DNA from: an uncultured Algibacter sp. | GTDB lineage: Bacteria > Bacteroidota > Bacteroidia > Flavobacteriales > Flavobacteriaceae | NCBI RefSeq assembly: GCF_947495925.1 | Contig: NZ_CANMAU010000002.1 | Span: 124,001 to 188,000, forward strand | Length of the DNA stretch: 64,000 nucleotides | Direction of reading: 5' to 3' | Part shown: piece after piece, positions 8,863 through 18,214 of the stretch | Layout: every line of letters begins with the position of its first letter | How positions within the stretch are numbered: position 1 is the stretch's first letter | Translations under genes and position numbers: made by a program | The notes under the pieces: model-generated | Told to the model about the DNA's origin: nothing | Databases searched by the model: none | What the model saw: only the letters and a program-made list of their open reading frames with translations

Positions 8863-9177
8863 ATGTATGTTGTTCTTTATTCTTTTGAGTTAAAACCTAA
8901 TCAAGAAGAAAACTTTATTAATGGTTGGAAAGGTTTAACGGCTTTAATATATAAGCATGAAGGAAGTTTGGGGTCTCGATTACATAAAAAGAAACCTTTA
9001 GAGTTTATGGCTTATGCGCAATGGCCAAGTAAAGATAAATTTGAAAATTCTGGAGATAACTTACCAGAAAAGGCCAATGAGTATAGAGATTTAATGCGAT
9101 CATCTTGTAATAAAATAGAAGTTGTAAGTAAATCTGAAGTCGTTGAAGATTTGCTTGCAGATAAATTATATGATTAA
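8863..9177 (+). CDS. Antibiotic biosynthesis monooxygenase (ABM)-like protein
   Basis: A 104-aa protein with the ferredoxin-like ABM pattern: an N-terminal strand (YVVLYSFELKPNQEENFINGW), a central AYAQWPSKDKFE segment, and a C-terminal strand with paired Ser/Val. ABM proteins include heme-degrading and quinol monooxygenases, but many have no known substrate. It lies between the nucleotidyltransferase and a TPR protein; the last 8 nt overlap the TPR gene. Confidence 0.75.
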   Translation: MYVVLYSFELKPNQEENFINGWKGLTALIYKHEGSLGSRLHKKKPLEFMAYAQWPSKDKFENSGDNLPEKANEYRDLMRSSCNKIEVVSKSEVVEDLLADKLYD

Positions 9178-10534
9178 AAATCGTTTTTGCATACTGGTTT
9201 TTCTTTTAGGAATTGTTTTGGTTCCTAAGATGAATTATGCACAGGTAGATTTTAATAAAACGCCTGATGATGATTTAGGTGATAATGATGATGAATTTCA
9301 AGAACTTTTTTATGAAGGATTAAAACAAAAAAGTATTGAAAACTATGATCGAGCTGCACAAGCATTTTTGAAGTGTATTGCCTTAGATAAGTCAATTCCA
9401 GTATTATATTTTGAGCTGGGTAAAAGCTATTTTAAGCTAAACGACTTTGGATTGGCTGAAGATGCTTTAAAAAAAGCGGTTAACAAAGACCCTGATAATG
9501 AATGGTTCTTAGATGAGTTGTATGGTTTTTATGCTTCACAAAATGAACATGAAAAAGCACTTCAAACAGTAAAGCAACTTGTAAAATATCATCCAGATTA
9601 TAAGGAAGATTTAGCAGCACTTTATGTAAGAACAGAAAAATATGACGATGCCTTAATGATTTTGGATGAAATGGACGCTGAGCATGGTGTTTCCGTAAGT
9701 AGAGACATTATGAGGAATCGTATTTATGAAAAGACAGGAAGGAAGAAAGATCAAATTAAAAACTTACAGGAGCGTGTTGAGAATAATCCAGAAAAAGAGT
9801 CCAATTATTTAGCTCTTATTTTTCGCTATAGCGAGAACAATGAAAAGAAAAAAGCTTTTGAAACGGCGAAAGAACTTCTAAAGATTAATCCAAATTCTCA
9901 GTTAGTTCACTTGGCTTTATACAAGTTTTATTTAGATGATAATGAAGCAAAAAAAGCTATTGAATCTATGAAAATAGTGGTTAAAAGTCCAGAGATAAAG
10001 CCTGAAGCTAAGCTTAAGGTACTCACCGATTTCGTAAAGTTTGTTGGAGAACATCCAGAATATGAATCAGATTTGGTTGAAGCCACGGCTATGGTGAGCA
10101 CTATAAATGATAGTAAAACAGTTATTGAATTAGGTCAATATTATTTAGCTAAAGATGATAAGGTCAAGGCTTTAGAATATTTTGAAGAAGGATTGCAGTT
10201 AGAACCAAATAACTTCAATGTCTTAAAAAATGTGATGTTGCTTTATATAGATTTAGATAAATTTGACTTAGCCCAAAGCGTAAGCAATGAAGCTCTTGAA
10301 AAATATCCGTCGCAACCTATACTTTATTTGATAAATGGAGTATCTCAAAATGAGCTAAATCAACCTCAAAAAGCCATAGATGCATTAGAAATAGGTTTAG
10401 ATTATATTATTGATGATGTTAATATGGAAGCAGATTTTTACAAACAACTTAGTAAAGCGTATACATTATTAAACAATACCACCAAAGCAAAAACGTTTAG
10501 TGATAAGGCAAAACAAATAGAATCGTCAAATTAA
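9170..10534 (+). CDS. Secreted tetratricopeptide-repeat protein
   Basis: A 454-aa protein. ATG 9170 (MIKNRFCILVFLLG) is preferred to 9143 because it gives a clean signal peptide (cleavage near MNYAQ) and the usual short overlap with the gene before. The mature part is helical with many TPR units (for example PVLYFELGKSYFKLNDFGLAEDALKKAV). TPR arrays scaffold protein complexes. It is followed, in TAATG overlap, by the DUF4292 lipoprotein and envC, so an envelope-assembly role is likely. Confidence 0.9.
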   Translation: MIKNRFCILVFLLGIVLVPKMNYAQVDFNKTPDDDLGDNDDEFQELFYEGLKQKSIENYDRAAQAFLKCIALDKSIPVLYFELGKSYFKLNDFGLAEDALKKAVNKDPDNEWFLDELYGFYASQNEHEKALQTVKQLVKYHPDYKEDLAALYVRTEKYDDALMILDEMDAEHGVSVSRDIMRNRIYEKTGRKKDQIKNLQERVENNPEKESNYLALIFRYSENNEKKKAFETAKELLKINPNSQLVHLALYKFYLDDNEAKKAIESMKIVVKSPEIKPEAKLKVLTDFVKFVGEHPEYESDLVEATAMVSTINDSKTVIELGQYYLAKDDKVKALEYFEEGLQLEPNNFNVLKNVMLLYIDLDKFDLAQSVSNEALEKYPSQPILYLINGVSQNELNQPQKAIDALEIGLDYIIDDVNMEADFYKQLSKAYTLLNNTTKAKTFSDKAKQIESSN

Positions 10535-11304
10535 TGAGTAAATATTCATCTGTAATAATTAGTGCTGTTTTGTTATTGATTGTTGGTTGTAAATCGGCAA
10601 AAACAATAAGTAGCGGAGAGGCTAATTTAAATTTATCCACGCGCCAACTTATAAAAGAAAACACAAAGCAGGCTGCTCAATTTAAAACTTTGCAGGCGAA
10701 ACTTAAAATAACATTTCAACAAAAAGGAAAATCGCAAACACATGCTGTTAATTTTAGAGCTGAAAAAGATAAGGTATTATGGATAAGCGCTTCCTTTTCG
10801 ATAATAAGAGCCATGGTTACGCCAGAAAAGGTTAGTTTTTATAATAAGTTAGATAACACTTATTTTGATGGTGATTTTAAATATTTAAGTGATTTGTTGG
10901 GAACTGAATTGGATTTTCAAAAGGTTCAAAATTTGTTATTTGGAGAGACTTTGTATACATTAAAAACTAATGACTACACAGCTAGTGTGGATAAGGACTC
11001 ATACATTGTGCAGCCCAAATCGCAACAAGAATTATTTGAAATACTCTTTTTGTTGTACCCTACTAATTTTAAGGTAAAGTCTCAACAAATTTCTCAGGCA
11101 CAAGAATTTAGGCATTTGCAAATTGACTATTCTTCGTATCAAGAAGTTGAAGAACAAATAATACCAGAGCGCATAAAAGTTATTGCGGTTGAAGAGAATG
11201 AAGAAACTATTATTGGATTAGAGTATAAAAATGTTATGCTCAATGAAGAATTGCGATTTCCATTTAAGATACCATCTGGGTTTAAAAAAATTGAACTGGA
11301 ATGA
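10534..11304 (+). CDS. DUF4292 outer-membrane lipoprotein (LolB-like fold)
   Basis: A 256-aa protein with a lipoprotein signal ending in LLLIVGC (lipid-bearing Cys19). The body (KTLQAKLKITFQQKGKSQTHAVNFRAEKDKVLWISAS) is the pattern of DUF4292, whose half-barrel shape resembles LolA/LolB lipoprotein carriers. It overlaps the TPR gene by 1 nt and envC by 4 nt. The conserved order TPR-DUF4292-EnvC suggests a role in outer-membrane or cell-wall maintenance. Confidence 0.88.
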   Translation: MSKYSSVIISAVLLLIVGCKSAKTISSGEANLNLSTRQLIKENTKQAAQFKTLQAKLKITFQQKGKSQTHAVNFRAEKDKVLWISASFSIIRAMVTPEKVSFYNKLDNTYFDGDFKYLSDLLGTELDFQKVQNLLFGETLYTLKTNDYTASVDKDSYIVQPKSQQELFEILFLLYPTNFKVKSQQISQAQEFRHLQIDYSSYQEVEEQIIPERIKVIAVEENEETIIGLEYKNVMLNEELRFPFKIPSGFKKIELE

Positions 11305-12530
11305 TAGCTATAAAACCAACATATAAGTTCGTTTTTTTGATGCTATTATTGCTTTCGGGAGCTTTTGGTTATGCTCAGAACAATAAGCAAAAACAGTTAG
11401 AGTCTCGCCGGCAAGAATTACGCAGAGAAATTCAAAAAATCAATGCATTACGGGCTGAAAACAAGTCTAAAGAAAAATCTCAGCTATCGTTAATTGAGGA
11501 TTTTAATTATAAAATTAACGTACTTTCCAATTTAATAAAAGTTACGAATCAGCAGGCTAATTTGTTAACTCGTGAAATTACTTCTAACCAAAAGAAGATT
11601 TCAAATTTAAGGGATGAGTTAAAGCAGTTAAAGGCGGATTATGCCGCAATGATTGTTAAGTCTTACAAGAGTAAAAATCAACAAAGTAAGATTATGTTTT
11701 TATTGTCTTCTAATGATTTTAAGCAGGCCTATAAACGGATGCAGTATATGAAGCAGTATTCCGATCATCAAAAGCAACAGGGAGAAATTATTAAGAATAA
11801 AACGGCTGAATTACAAGAGACTAATATTAAGTTATTGAAACAGCAGGAAGATAAAAATAAACTGATAGCTGAAAATAGAGTTGTTCAAAAATCCTTAGAG
11901 TCGGAGCGGAAGCAGCATCAAGTTATGATGGCTTCCATTAAAAAGAATTTATCATTATACACTTCCCAGATTAAACAGAAACAAAGAGAAGCTGCTAAAA
12001 TTGATCGTGAAATTGATAAGATTATAAAGGCAGCCATTGTTAAATCGAATAAAAAGGCGGGTAAAAAAGCCACTTCAAAAAGTTTTGCTTTAACCTCTGA
12101 AGAAAGAGTTTTAGCTTCAAATTTTATATCGAATAAAGGTAAGCTACCATGGCCTGTTGAAAGAGGTGTTGTGCGGCTTGGTTATGGTAACCAAAGGCAT
12201 CCCATAGATAGATCTTTAACTATTAAAAGTAATGGGGTGCGCATCGCTACTTCAAAAGGGGCCAAGGCACGAGCTGTTTTTAATGGTGAAGTCAGTGAAA
12301 TATTGAAGCTAAAAAATGTAAACCCCATTATAATGATTCGCCATGGAAATTATTTAACCATTTATAAAAATTTGGCTTCCGTATATGTGAAAAAGGGAGA
12401 TAAAGTAACTACAAAACAAGAAATAGGAGAAGTTTTCACAAATCCAAGTAATGGCGAAACTATATTAAGTTTTACTATATCTAAAGGCTTTACAACTGAA
12501 AATCCAGGAAGTTGGATTTACAAAATGTAA
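11301..12530 (+). CDS. envC: Murein hydrolase activator EnvC family protein
   Basis: A 409-aa secreted protein: signal peptide (to about FGYAQ), a long coiled coil (residues 25-250), then a LytM/M23 domain (about 285-409). The metal site is degenerate: the usual HxxxD is replaced at SNGVRI, and the HxH motif reads HGN. It should therefore not cut peptidoglycan itself but activate an amidase at the division site, as EnvC does with AmiA/B in E. coli. It ends the envelope operon. Confidence 0.93.
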   Translation: MIAIKPTYKFVFLMLLLLSGAFGYAQNNKQKQLESRRQELRREIQKINALRAENKSKEKSQLSLIEDFNYKINVLSNLIKVTNQQANLLTREITSNQKKISNLRDELKQLKADYAAMIVKSYKSKNQQSKIMFLLSSNDFKQAYKRMQYMKQYSDHQKQQGEIIKNKTAELQETNIKLLKQQEDKNKLIAENRVVQKSLESERKQHQVMMASIKKNLSLYTSQIKQKQREAAKIDREIDKIIKAAIVKSNKKAGKKATSKSFALTSEERVLASNFISNKGKLPWPVERGVVRLGYGNQRHPIDRSLTIKSNGVRIATSKGAKARAVFNGEVSEILKLKNVNPIIMIRHGNYLTIYKNLASVYVKKGDKVTTKQEIGEVFTNPSNGETILSFTISKGFTTENPGSWIYKM

Positions 12531-12561
12531 CTTAAAGCGTGATCTTGTGGTTGTTTTCAAG

Positions 12562-12609
12562 AACTTCTAATTCATATGAATTACAACAACTATCCTTTTG
12601 AAGTTTTTT
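12562..12609 (+). terminator. Terminator after envC
   Basis: The stem AACTTC (12562-12567) pairs with GAAGTT (12600-12605), followed by TTTT. The loop holds a 16-nt perfect palindrome, TAATTCATATGAATTA (12568-12583). The stem is short for the long loop, so confidence is moderate. Confidence 0.5.
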
Positions 12610-12684
12610 GCGTTAGGGATTGAACCATTGTTGGAGCTCCTCGTAGAGAGCGACTTGTGAAAGCCCGACCTTTAGGTAACGCTC
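12610..12684 (-). ncRNA. Structured dispersed element, copy A (compact, about 75 nt)
   Basis: Read on the minus strand it starts GAGCGTTACC, then TAAAGGTCGGGCTTTC, and ends TCAATCCCTAACGC. The core words match copies B and C, but the A/T-rich middle helix is replaced by a G/C one (GCTC with GAGC). Ends GCGTTA/TAACGC can pair. It begins 5 nt after the stop of the lipoprotein gene on the same strand. It could be a structured RNA (Rfam Flavo-1 is worth testing) or a palindromic mobile repeat. Confidence 0.55.
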
Positions 12685-12689
12685 AAAGT

Positions 12690-12902
12690 TTATACTTTTA
12701 CAAACACATAGCCGCTTCTTGTTTTACGATAGTGCTTACCATTCCATACATAATAACGTTTGCCTTTAACCCGAACGACTTTATAGTGCTTAGGTGGTGT
12801 TTTTATTACCGTAACTTGGTTTGGTCTGGTACGTACATGCGTTGCACATGATGATGTGCTTAACAGGGTAAATAAGGCAATTAATAAAAAAATAAGTCTC
12901 AT
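12690..12902 (-). CDS. Small basic lipoprotein
   Basis: A 70-aa protein with a lipoprotein signal (LLSTSSC, Cys19) and a short mature part rich in Lys, Tyr and Val (KHYKVVRVKGKRYYVWNGKHYRKTRSGYVFV). The paired YxVWNGKHY and K/R-T-x-SGY pattern resembles small surface peptides found in many Bacteroidota. I cannot name a function. The overlapping plus-strand frame is a shadow. Copy A of the dispersed element follows its stop. Confidence 0.8.
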   Translation of the reverse strand: MRLIFLLIALFTLLSTSSCATHVRTRPNQVTVIKTPPKHYKVVRVKGKRYYVWNGKHYRKTRSGYVFVKV

Positions 12903-12957
12903 AGCATTTTAAGATTTGGTTCTGCTATTAAGACATTTATAATTGTAAAAGGTTTAA

Positions 12958-13467
12958 TTATTCAAACAAAGCTTTTAATTCGCTTGCCTGTTGAGGTTTA
13001 ATTTTCCCTGCTAATAGCAGGCTTAATTGCTTTCGTCTTAAGGCAGCATTAAAACGTTCTTTTTCTATATCGGTTTCAGGAGTAACCTCTGGTACTGCAA
13101 TAGGTCTTCCTGTTTCATCAACAGCAACAAATGTATATATGGCTTCATTGGCTTTGGTGCGTTCTCCAGATTCTCTGTCTTCAATCCAAACATCAATATA
13201 AACCTCCATGGAGGTTTTAAATGCTCTAGACACCTTAGCCTCAACAGTAACCACACTTCCTAAGGGAACAGCTCTGTTAAAGGCTACATGATTTACTGAT
13301 GCCGTAACCACAATACGCCTAGAATGGCGTCTTGCCGCAATACTAGCCGCACGATCCATACGTGCTAATAGTTCGCCTCCAAATAAATTATTTAAAGGGT
13401 TGGTTTCACTTGGTAAAACCAAATCAGTCATTATAGTTCTAGATTGTTCTGGAGTTTTTGCTTTCAT
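12958..13467 (-). CDS. Acyl-CoA thioesterase (hotdog fold)
   Basis: A protein of about 169 aa from MKAKTPEQSRTIMTDLVLP. Hydrolyses acyl-CoA to free acid and CoA. Visible hallmarks of the YciA/BFIT-type hotdog family are PSETNPLNNLFGGELLARMDRAASIAARRHS, which bears the active-site Asn/Asp region, and VTASVNHVAFNRAVPLGSVVTVEAKV. An in-frame ATG at 13488 would add 7 residues; 13467 fits family starts better. It stands alone downstream of the SPOR protein gene on the same strand. Confidence 0.93.
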   Translation of the reverse strand: MKAKTPEQSRTIMTDLVLPSETNPLNNLFGGELLARMDRAASIAARRHSRRIVVTASVNHVAFNRAVPLGSVVTVEAKVSRAFKTSMEVYIDVWIEDRESGERTKANEAIYTFVAVDETGRPIAVPEVTPETDIEKERFNAALRRKQLSLLLAGKIKPQQASELKALFE

Positions 13468-13533
13468 GGCATTTTTTTGATGCAGCAAAGTTACGTATTA
13501 AAGCAGGAAAATATAGGTGTATTGTTGGATAAA

Positions 13534-14469
13534 CTAATCTAGCTTTTTAACATCTAGCCAAGCATCTTTATTATGCGTTTTCTTAATAGTTTTTAGCGCT
13601 TTTAAAGCGTCTAATCTATCTTCATAGCTATTATAAGCTACAACATGTAAGCCGTATTTATTTGTGCCAATTTTGCGAGCGTTAAAACCTTCAGACCTAA
13701 GTTGTTCTACTTTTTTATCGCAATTTTCTTCTATTCTAAATGCACCAGCTACAATATGGTATTTACCCTTTTGTTTGGTAATATTTAGTGTAATTTCAGG
13801 AAGTGTGTTTAGACTAAATGTAGCTTGCTGAATTTTAGCATCGAGCATCTTTTTGGCCTCTTCTTGCGCTATTTGGTTATGCGTTTCAATTTGTTCTACA
13901 TAAAACTTAGAAGCACCAAGTCCTCCCAACGTTAAAGCTATTAAAGCCACAGCTGCATATTTAAGATAAGGTCTTGATTTACGTTTTTCTGGTGTTACAG
14001 CAATAGGAATAACACGTTCAACTTTTTCAGCTTCTTTTTTGAGAACTTCTCGAGTTACTACTGGTGTTGAAAATTGAGAAAGACCAAACGCATCTGTTAG
14101 GTAATTAATATGATAGGCTGGTTCAAATAAAATTTTACCTTCGTTATTAAAAATAATTTCACCAATGTTTTTGAAGGTAAGGGTTTCGCCTTGAGTTAAA
14201 TAGGACTTTAGTATTTCAACACGTTTTGCAATTTTTCTGTTGGCAACTTCAAAGGGTATTTTTTCTACGTCTGCAATATAATGTGCTAATAAACCATCGT
14301 TTTGTTGAATTTGTTCATTAAACGACAATACCTTTTTGGGTGCGTAAAATGTATTTGAGTCGTGCACAATAGTCGCCGATACGCGTTGTGTTAAAAATGA
14401 TCCAAAATCTGGGATGGTAACACACTCATATCTATAGAGTAAATCGCTTATGTAGGTTTCTAGTTGCAT
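13534..14469 (-). CDS. HU-CCDC81 and SPOR domain membrane protein
   Basis: A 311-aa protein: N-terminal pair of HU-like CCDC81 domains (LETYISDLLYRYECVTIPDFGSFLTQ; LTFKNIGEIIFNNEGKILFEP), one membrane helix near residues 168-188 (YLKYAAVALIALTLGGLGA) and a C-terminal SPOR domain (KGKYHIVAGAFRIEENCDKKVEQLRSEGF). SPOR domains bind peptidoglycan lacking stem peptides at division septa. The HU part is cytosolic, so the protein may tie the nucleoid or cytoskeleton to the wall. It is divergent from dprA. Confidence 0.9.
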   Translation of the reverse strand: MQLETYISDLLYRYECVTIPDFGSFLTQRVSATIVHDSNTFYAPKKVLSFNEQIQQNDGLLAHYIADVEKIPFEVANRKIAKRVEILKSYLTQGETLTFKNIGEIIFNNEGKILFEPAYHINYLTDAFGLSQFSTPVVTREVLKKEAEKVERVIPIAVTPEKRKSRPYLKYAAVALIALTLGGLGASKFYVEQIETHNQIAQEEAKKMLDAKIQQATFSLNTLPEITLNITKQKGKYHIVAGAFRIEENCDKKVEQLRSEGFNARKIGTNKYGLHVVAYNSYEDRLDALKALKTIKKTHNKDAWLDVKKLD

Positions 14470-14573
14470 GAGCTCAAAGTTAAAAAAAAATATTTTTATT
14501 AAAAATTAAGTCATTACTATTTATTAACACTGCAAAAATCCTTTTATTGTAACTTTATAATCAACGAGGTAGC

Positions 14574-15677
14574 ATGACAGAAAATGATTTGCTTTACACA
14601 TTAGCGCTTCAACATGTACATAATATTGGCGATATTACTGCAAAACGCCTTATTGGGCACTGTGGTTCGGCCGAAGCCGTGTTAAAGGAAAAGAAGCAAA
14701 ACCTACTAAAAATAGACGGTATTGGGAGTATAAGTGTGAATGAGCTTATTAAAGCTAATCATTTAAAAGAAGCTGAAAAAGAATTAGAGTTTATAAAGGG
14801 TAATGGCATTGAAGTGTCTTATTTTCAAGATAATGATTACCCCGAAAAACTCAAGCATTGCATTGATGGACCAATTTTACTATTTCAAACAGGAAAAATT
14901 GGTTTAAAACAACAACATATTATAAGCATTGTTGGAGCCCGAAAAATAACCACCAACGGGGTTTCATTTTGTGAAAACTTAATTGAAAAGTTGACACCCT
15001 ATAATCCAATTATTGTTTCTGGGTTTGCCTATGGAACGGATATTACAGCGCATAAAGCTGCAATGAAGAACAATTTGCAAACTATAGCATGTTTAGCCCA
15101 TGGATTGAATCAAATTTACCCTAAAGTTCATAAAAAATATATGGTGGATATGGAGAAGAATGGTGGGTTTTTCTCTGATTTTTGGAGTACAGATACATTT
15201 GATAAGAATAATTTTTTAAAACGGAATAGAATTATTGCAGGCTTAAGTGAAGCAACTATTGTAATAGAATCTGCTGAAAAAGGCGGAAGTTTGGTAACAG
15301 CCGATATAGCGAGTTCTTACAATAGGGATATTTTTGCCGTACCAGGTAGAATTGCAGATAATCAAAGCGTAGGATGTAATAATTTAATAAAGCAGCAAAG
15401 AGCACATATGTTGACAACACCACTTGATATTCCATATATTTTGGGATGGAAATTGGAAGATGATAAGCAACCAATAATTCAGAAACAGCTTTTTGTTGAA
15501 TTAAGTGCTACAGAAAAAGTAATTTATAATTACTTAAAAGCAAATGAGAAACAGCAATTGGATGTTATTGCGATTAATTGTGATCTGCCTATTTTTAAAG
15601 TGGCTGGTATTTTACTTAATCTGGAGCTAAAGGGTGTAGTTAGACCGCTTCCGGGTAAATTATTTGAAGTGGTTTAA
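14574..15677 (+). CDS. dprA: DNA-processing protein DprA
   Basis: A 367-aa protein that loads RecA on incoming single-stranded DNA during natural transformation. It has an N-terminal SAM/HhH-like region (ITAKRLIGHCGSAEAVL, IDGIGSISVNELI), the Rossmann-like core with SIVGARKITTNG, SGFAYGTDITAHKAA and the Gly/Ser loop ESAEKGGSLVTADIA, and a C-terminal winged helix (EKVIYNYLKANEKQQLDVIA). Full length. It overlaps the convergent gene by 4 nt. Confidence 0.97.
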   Translation: MTENDLLYTLALQHVHNIGDITAKRLIGHCGSAEAVLKEKKQNLLKIDGIGSISVNELIKANHLKEAEKELEFIKGNGIEVSYFQDNDYPEKLKHCIDGPILLFQTGKIGLKQQHIISIVGARKITTNGVSFCENLIEKLTPYNPIIVSGFAYGTDITAHKAAMKNNLQTIACLAHGLNQIYPKVHKKYMVDMEKNGGFFSDFWSTDTFDKNNFLKRNRIIAGLSEATIVIESAEKGGSLVTADIASSYNRDIFAVPGRIADNQSVGCNNLIKQQRAHMLTTPLDIPYILGWKLEDDKQPIIQKQLFVELSATEKVIYNYLKANEKQQLDVIAINCDLPIFKVAGILLNLELKGVVRPLPGKLFEVV

Positions 15678-17146
15678 AAATTGATTTTTAAAATCCAGAT
15701 ATCTTCGAAATAATCTAGTTTTGAAAGCTCGTTCTGTCTTTCATAAATTAGAACAGGGTCTTCATCTCGATCTAAATAAACGTAGGTCCAATTATTTTCA
15801 GGATTAATATAAGATTTGGTGTCGAAGCCTTTCTCTTTTAAATTGGCCATCCATTTTAAGGCATTACTTTTAGAAGAAAATACATTAGTTACTAAATAAT
15901 ATCCTTTTTCAATGGAAGGTATAGATATTGGCGTAAGGTTTTTAATTTTTTCAAGGTCTTGGTCTATTACAGGTATTTTATTTTTTTCAATAACTAAAAT
16001 AGATTCAGTATTAGTTTTACTTTCTAAGAAAATAGGATTTATTTCCGTTTCAAAAGCAACAAAAAACAAATAGAATTGATCCGCTTTTGAGTTAAAACTT
16101 ACCTGAGCATGTCTCATATTGTTTGATATAATGCTATTGTCAGAATTAGGGATTTGAATTTTTAATAAATCAAACCCTAAAGTGTTTTCATTATTGGGTA
16201 GTCTATTACTATAAAGGTTGTCGTTTATGGTAATACTACCATTAAAAAAGTTCAATCTTGGCCTAAGTTTATTAAAAAGCGGGATGTATGTTTCGCTTTT
16301 GTAATCTAGAAAAGAACAAAAATCGGTTTTAAATTTTTTATCACCCTCTAGGGCTCCAAGTAAAAGAGCTGTTTTTATTTGACCTATTTCGGGAGCTTTA
16401 AAGTCCTCAAAAACAATGTCTACAGGCTTTTTAAAAACATTTATAAAACCGTTGTATGCTGTGAAGTACTTTGGCGTAGTATGTTCATCTTCATATATAA
16501 CGTATAATAACCATCCTCCAGCAGCGCCGCCAGAGAGCATCCCTTGTGTTGCTTTTATATTGGCTACCGTATAATCTCCATTAATTTGTTTTAAATTTTG
16601 TAATATGGAAGTTACATCGGCATAACAAACGTATGGCTTGGTTTCTGGAAAGGCATGTTCTCTATTGAAACTATCATAAATAATATTGCCTTTAATAGTA
16701 CGATACTCATTGTTTGGGGTTTTAAACAAAACGTTATTTACATCGGTTGAGCGCACTTCATCCCCCTCATAAAACATTTGTTTAATATTCTTATTATGTC
16801 CCGTTAAATTTTTTGTAATAGTACGTCCTTTATCATATCTGTATATAGCACTCCAGTACAATGCTGCATATGCTATTTTGGGTTTTTTAAGATCTATTGT
16901 TAAAGTGGCTTGACTAGAACTAAATGTGTTTTTATTCTTATCAACATCTATATATTTTAAATTTAAAACGTCATTGAATGAGCTGCCTTTGTATGTTTTA
17001 GTTGAGTGTGTACTTACAATATTATTTCCTATTAATGTGGAGTGGCCTTTTATATAGATTTTTTTATTCGAGGAAAATGATAAACCGTTTTGGGCATGAA
17101 AATTACAGATAGCTAATAAAGACAATAAGAAAGCTTTCTTAAACAT
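15674..17146 (-). CDS. Secreted protein with C-terminal SPOR-like domain
   Basis: A 490-aa protein with a signal peptide (MFKKAFLLSLLAICNFHAQ), a large beta-rich region (residues 20-390, with KIAYAALYWSAIYRYDKG and SGGAAGGWLLYVIYEDE), and a C-terminal repeat-type module (KGYYLVTNVFSSKSNALKWMANLKEKGFDTKSY) with the SPOR pattern. The central part resembles DUF3344-type adhesion or surface domains in shape only. It follows trpS by 14 nt on the same strand. Function unknown; cell-wall or surface binding is inferred. Confidence 0.8.
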   Translation of the reverse strand: MFKKAFLLSLLAICNFHAQNGLSFSSNKKIYIKGHSTLIGNNIVSTHSTKTYKGSSFNDVLNLKYIDVDKNKNTFSSSQATLTIDLKKPKIAYAALYWSAIYRYDKGRTITKNLTGHNKNIKQMFYEGDEVRSTDVNNVLFKTPNNEYRTIKGNIIYDSFNREHAFPETKPYVCYADVTSILQNLKQINGDYTVANIKATQGMLSGGAAGGWLLYVIYEDEHTTPKYFTAYNGFINVFKKPVDIVFEDFKAPEIGQIKTALLLGALEGDKKFKTDFCSFLDYKSETYIPLFNKLRPRLNFFNGSITINDNLYSNRLPNNENTLGFDLLKIQIPNSDNSIISNNMRHAQVSFNSKADQFYLFFVAFETEINPIFLESKTNTESILVIEKNKIPVIDQDLEKIKNLTPISIPSIEKGYYLVTNVFSSKSNALKWMANLKEKGFDTKSYINPENNWTYVYLDRDEDPVLIYERQNELSKLDYFEDIWILKINF

Positions 17147-17160
17147 AATTTTCGGTTTAA

Positions 17161-18129
17161 TTAATACCCAACTTTTTCTCTAACCCGTTTTAAGACATCA
17201 TTAGCAACTAAGGTTGCTTTTTCAGCACCAACTGCTAAAGCCTTATCAATTTCTGGAAGGTTGCTCATGTAGTAATTGTATTTTTCTCGCTCAATAGCAA
17301 ATTTTTCTATTATGAGCTCATAAAGTTCTTGTTTGGCATGACCGTAACCAAAATTGCCATTTTCATAATTAGCTTTCATAGTTTCTATTTGAGCATCATT
17401 GGCCAATAAACTATAAATCGCAAAGCAATTGCAGGTTTTCCAATCTTTAGGATCTTCAAGTGGTGTGCTGTCCGTTTGAATGCCCATAATTTGTTTGCGT
17501 AGCTTTTTGTCGGCGAGAAAGATATTGATGGTGTTATTTCTACTTTTACTCATTTTTTCGCCATCCGTTCCGGGGATAAGCATCGTGTTTTCTTGTATTT
17601 TGCCCTCTGGCATTACAAAAGTTTCGCCAACTTTAGCATGAAAGCGAGAGGCGACGTCACGGGTCATTTCAATATGTTGTAACTGGTCTTTCCCTACAGG
17701 TATAATTTCGGCGTCATAAAGCAATATATCCGCTGCCATAAGCATAGGATACGTAAATAAACCTGAATTTACATCTTCCAACCGGTCCGCTTTGTCTTTA
17801 AAACTATGCGCCAAGGTTAAACGTTGATATGGAAAAAAGCAACTTAAATACCATGATAATTCTGTTACTTGTGGAATGTCGCTTTGTCTGTAAAACACTG
17901 TTTTATTTACGTCCAATCCAAAAGCTAACCAAGTAGCGGCAGTAGAATACGTGTTTTCACGCAGCGTGTTTGCATCCTTAATTTGAGTTAAGGTGTGCAA
18001 GTTTGCAATGAATAAATAAGAGTCATTTTGCGGATTTTCAGCCATTTTGATAGCTGGAAGTATTGCTCCTAAAATGTTTCCTAAATGTGGTGTTCCTGTA
18101 CTTTGAATACCTGTAAGTATACGCGCCAT
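17161..18129 (-). CDS. trpS: Tryptophan-tRNA ligase
   Basis: A 322-aa class I aminoacyl-tRNA synthetase that charges tRNA-Trp. The HIGH-type motif appears as TPHLGNILGA (from residue 13), and the KMSKS loop as GEKMSKSRNNTI. The SLFTYPMLMAADILLYDAEIIPVGKDQLQHIE stretch is specific for bacterial TrpRS. Length is normal and the start is the ATG at 18129. Confidence 0.98.
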   Translation of the reverse strand: MARILTGIQSTGTPHLGNILGAILPAIKMAENPQNDSYLFIANLHTLTQIKDANTLRENTYSTAATWLAFGLDVNKTVFYRQSDIPQVTELSWYLSCFFPYQRLTLAHSFKDKADRLEDVNSGLFTYPMLMAADILLYDAEIIPVGKDQLQHIEMTRDVASRFHAKVGETFVMPEGKIQENTMLIPGTDGEKMSKSRNNTINIFLADKKLRKQIMGIQTDSTPLEDPKDWKTCNCFAIYSLLANDAQIETMKANYENGNFGYGHAKQELYELIIEKFAIEREKYNYYMSNLPEIDKALAVGAEKATLVANDVLKRVREKVGY

Positions 18130-18171
18130 AGTTTTTCAATAAGCCGCTAATTTAAATATAAGTTATGCAAT

Positions 18172-18190
18172 AAAAAAGAGTACCTTACTC
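18172..18190 (-). terminator. Terminator after glsB
   Basis: On the minus strand the stem GAGTA-AGG-TACTC is followed by six T. It lies 25 nt after the stop of the small membrane protein gene and before trpS. The stem is short. Confidence 0.5.
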
Positions 18191-18214
18191 ACTTTTATTA
18201 AAATTTACAATTCT

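Noticed and set aside
12568-12583. Perfect palindrome TAATTCATATGAATTA as an operator
   Set aside because: It lies in the loop of the envC terminator, far from any promoter, and has no second copy.
12657-12851. 64-codon plus-strand frame over the small lipoprotein gene
   Set aside because: It is a shadow of the minus-strand lipoprotein, whose signal and lipobox are convincing, and it begins inside element A.
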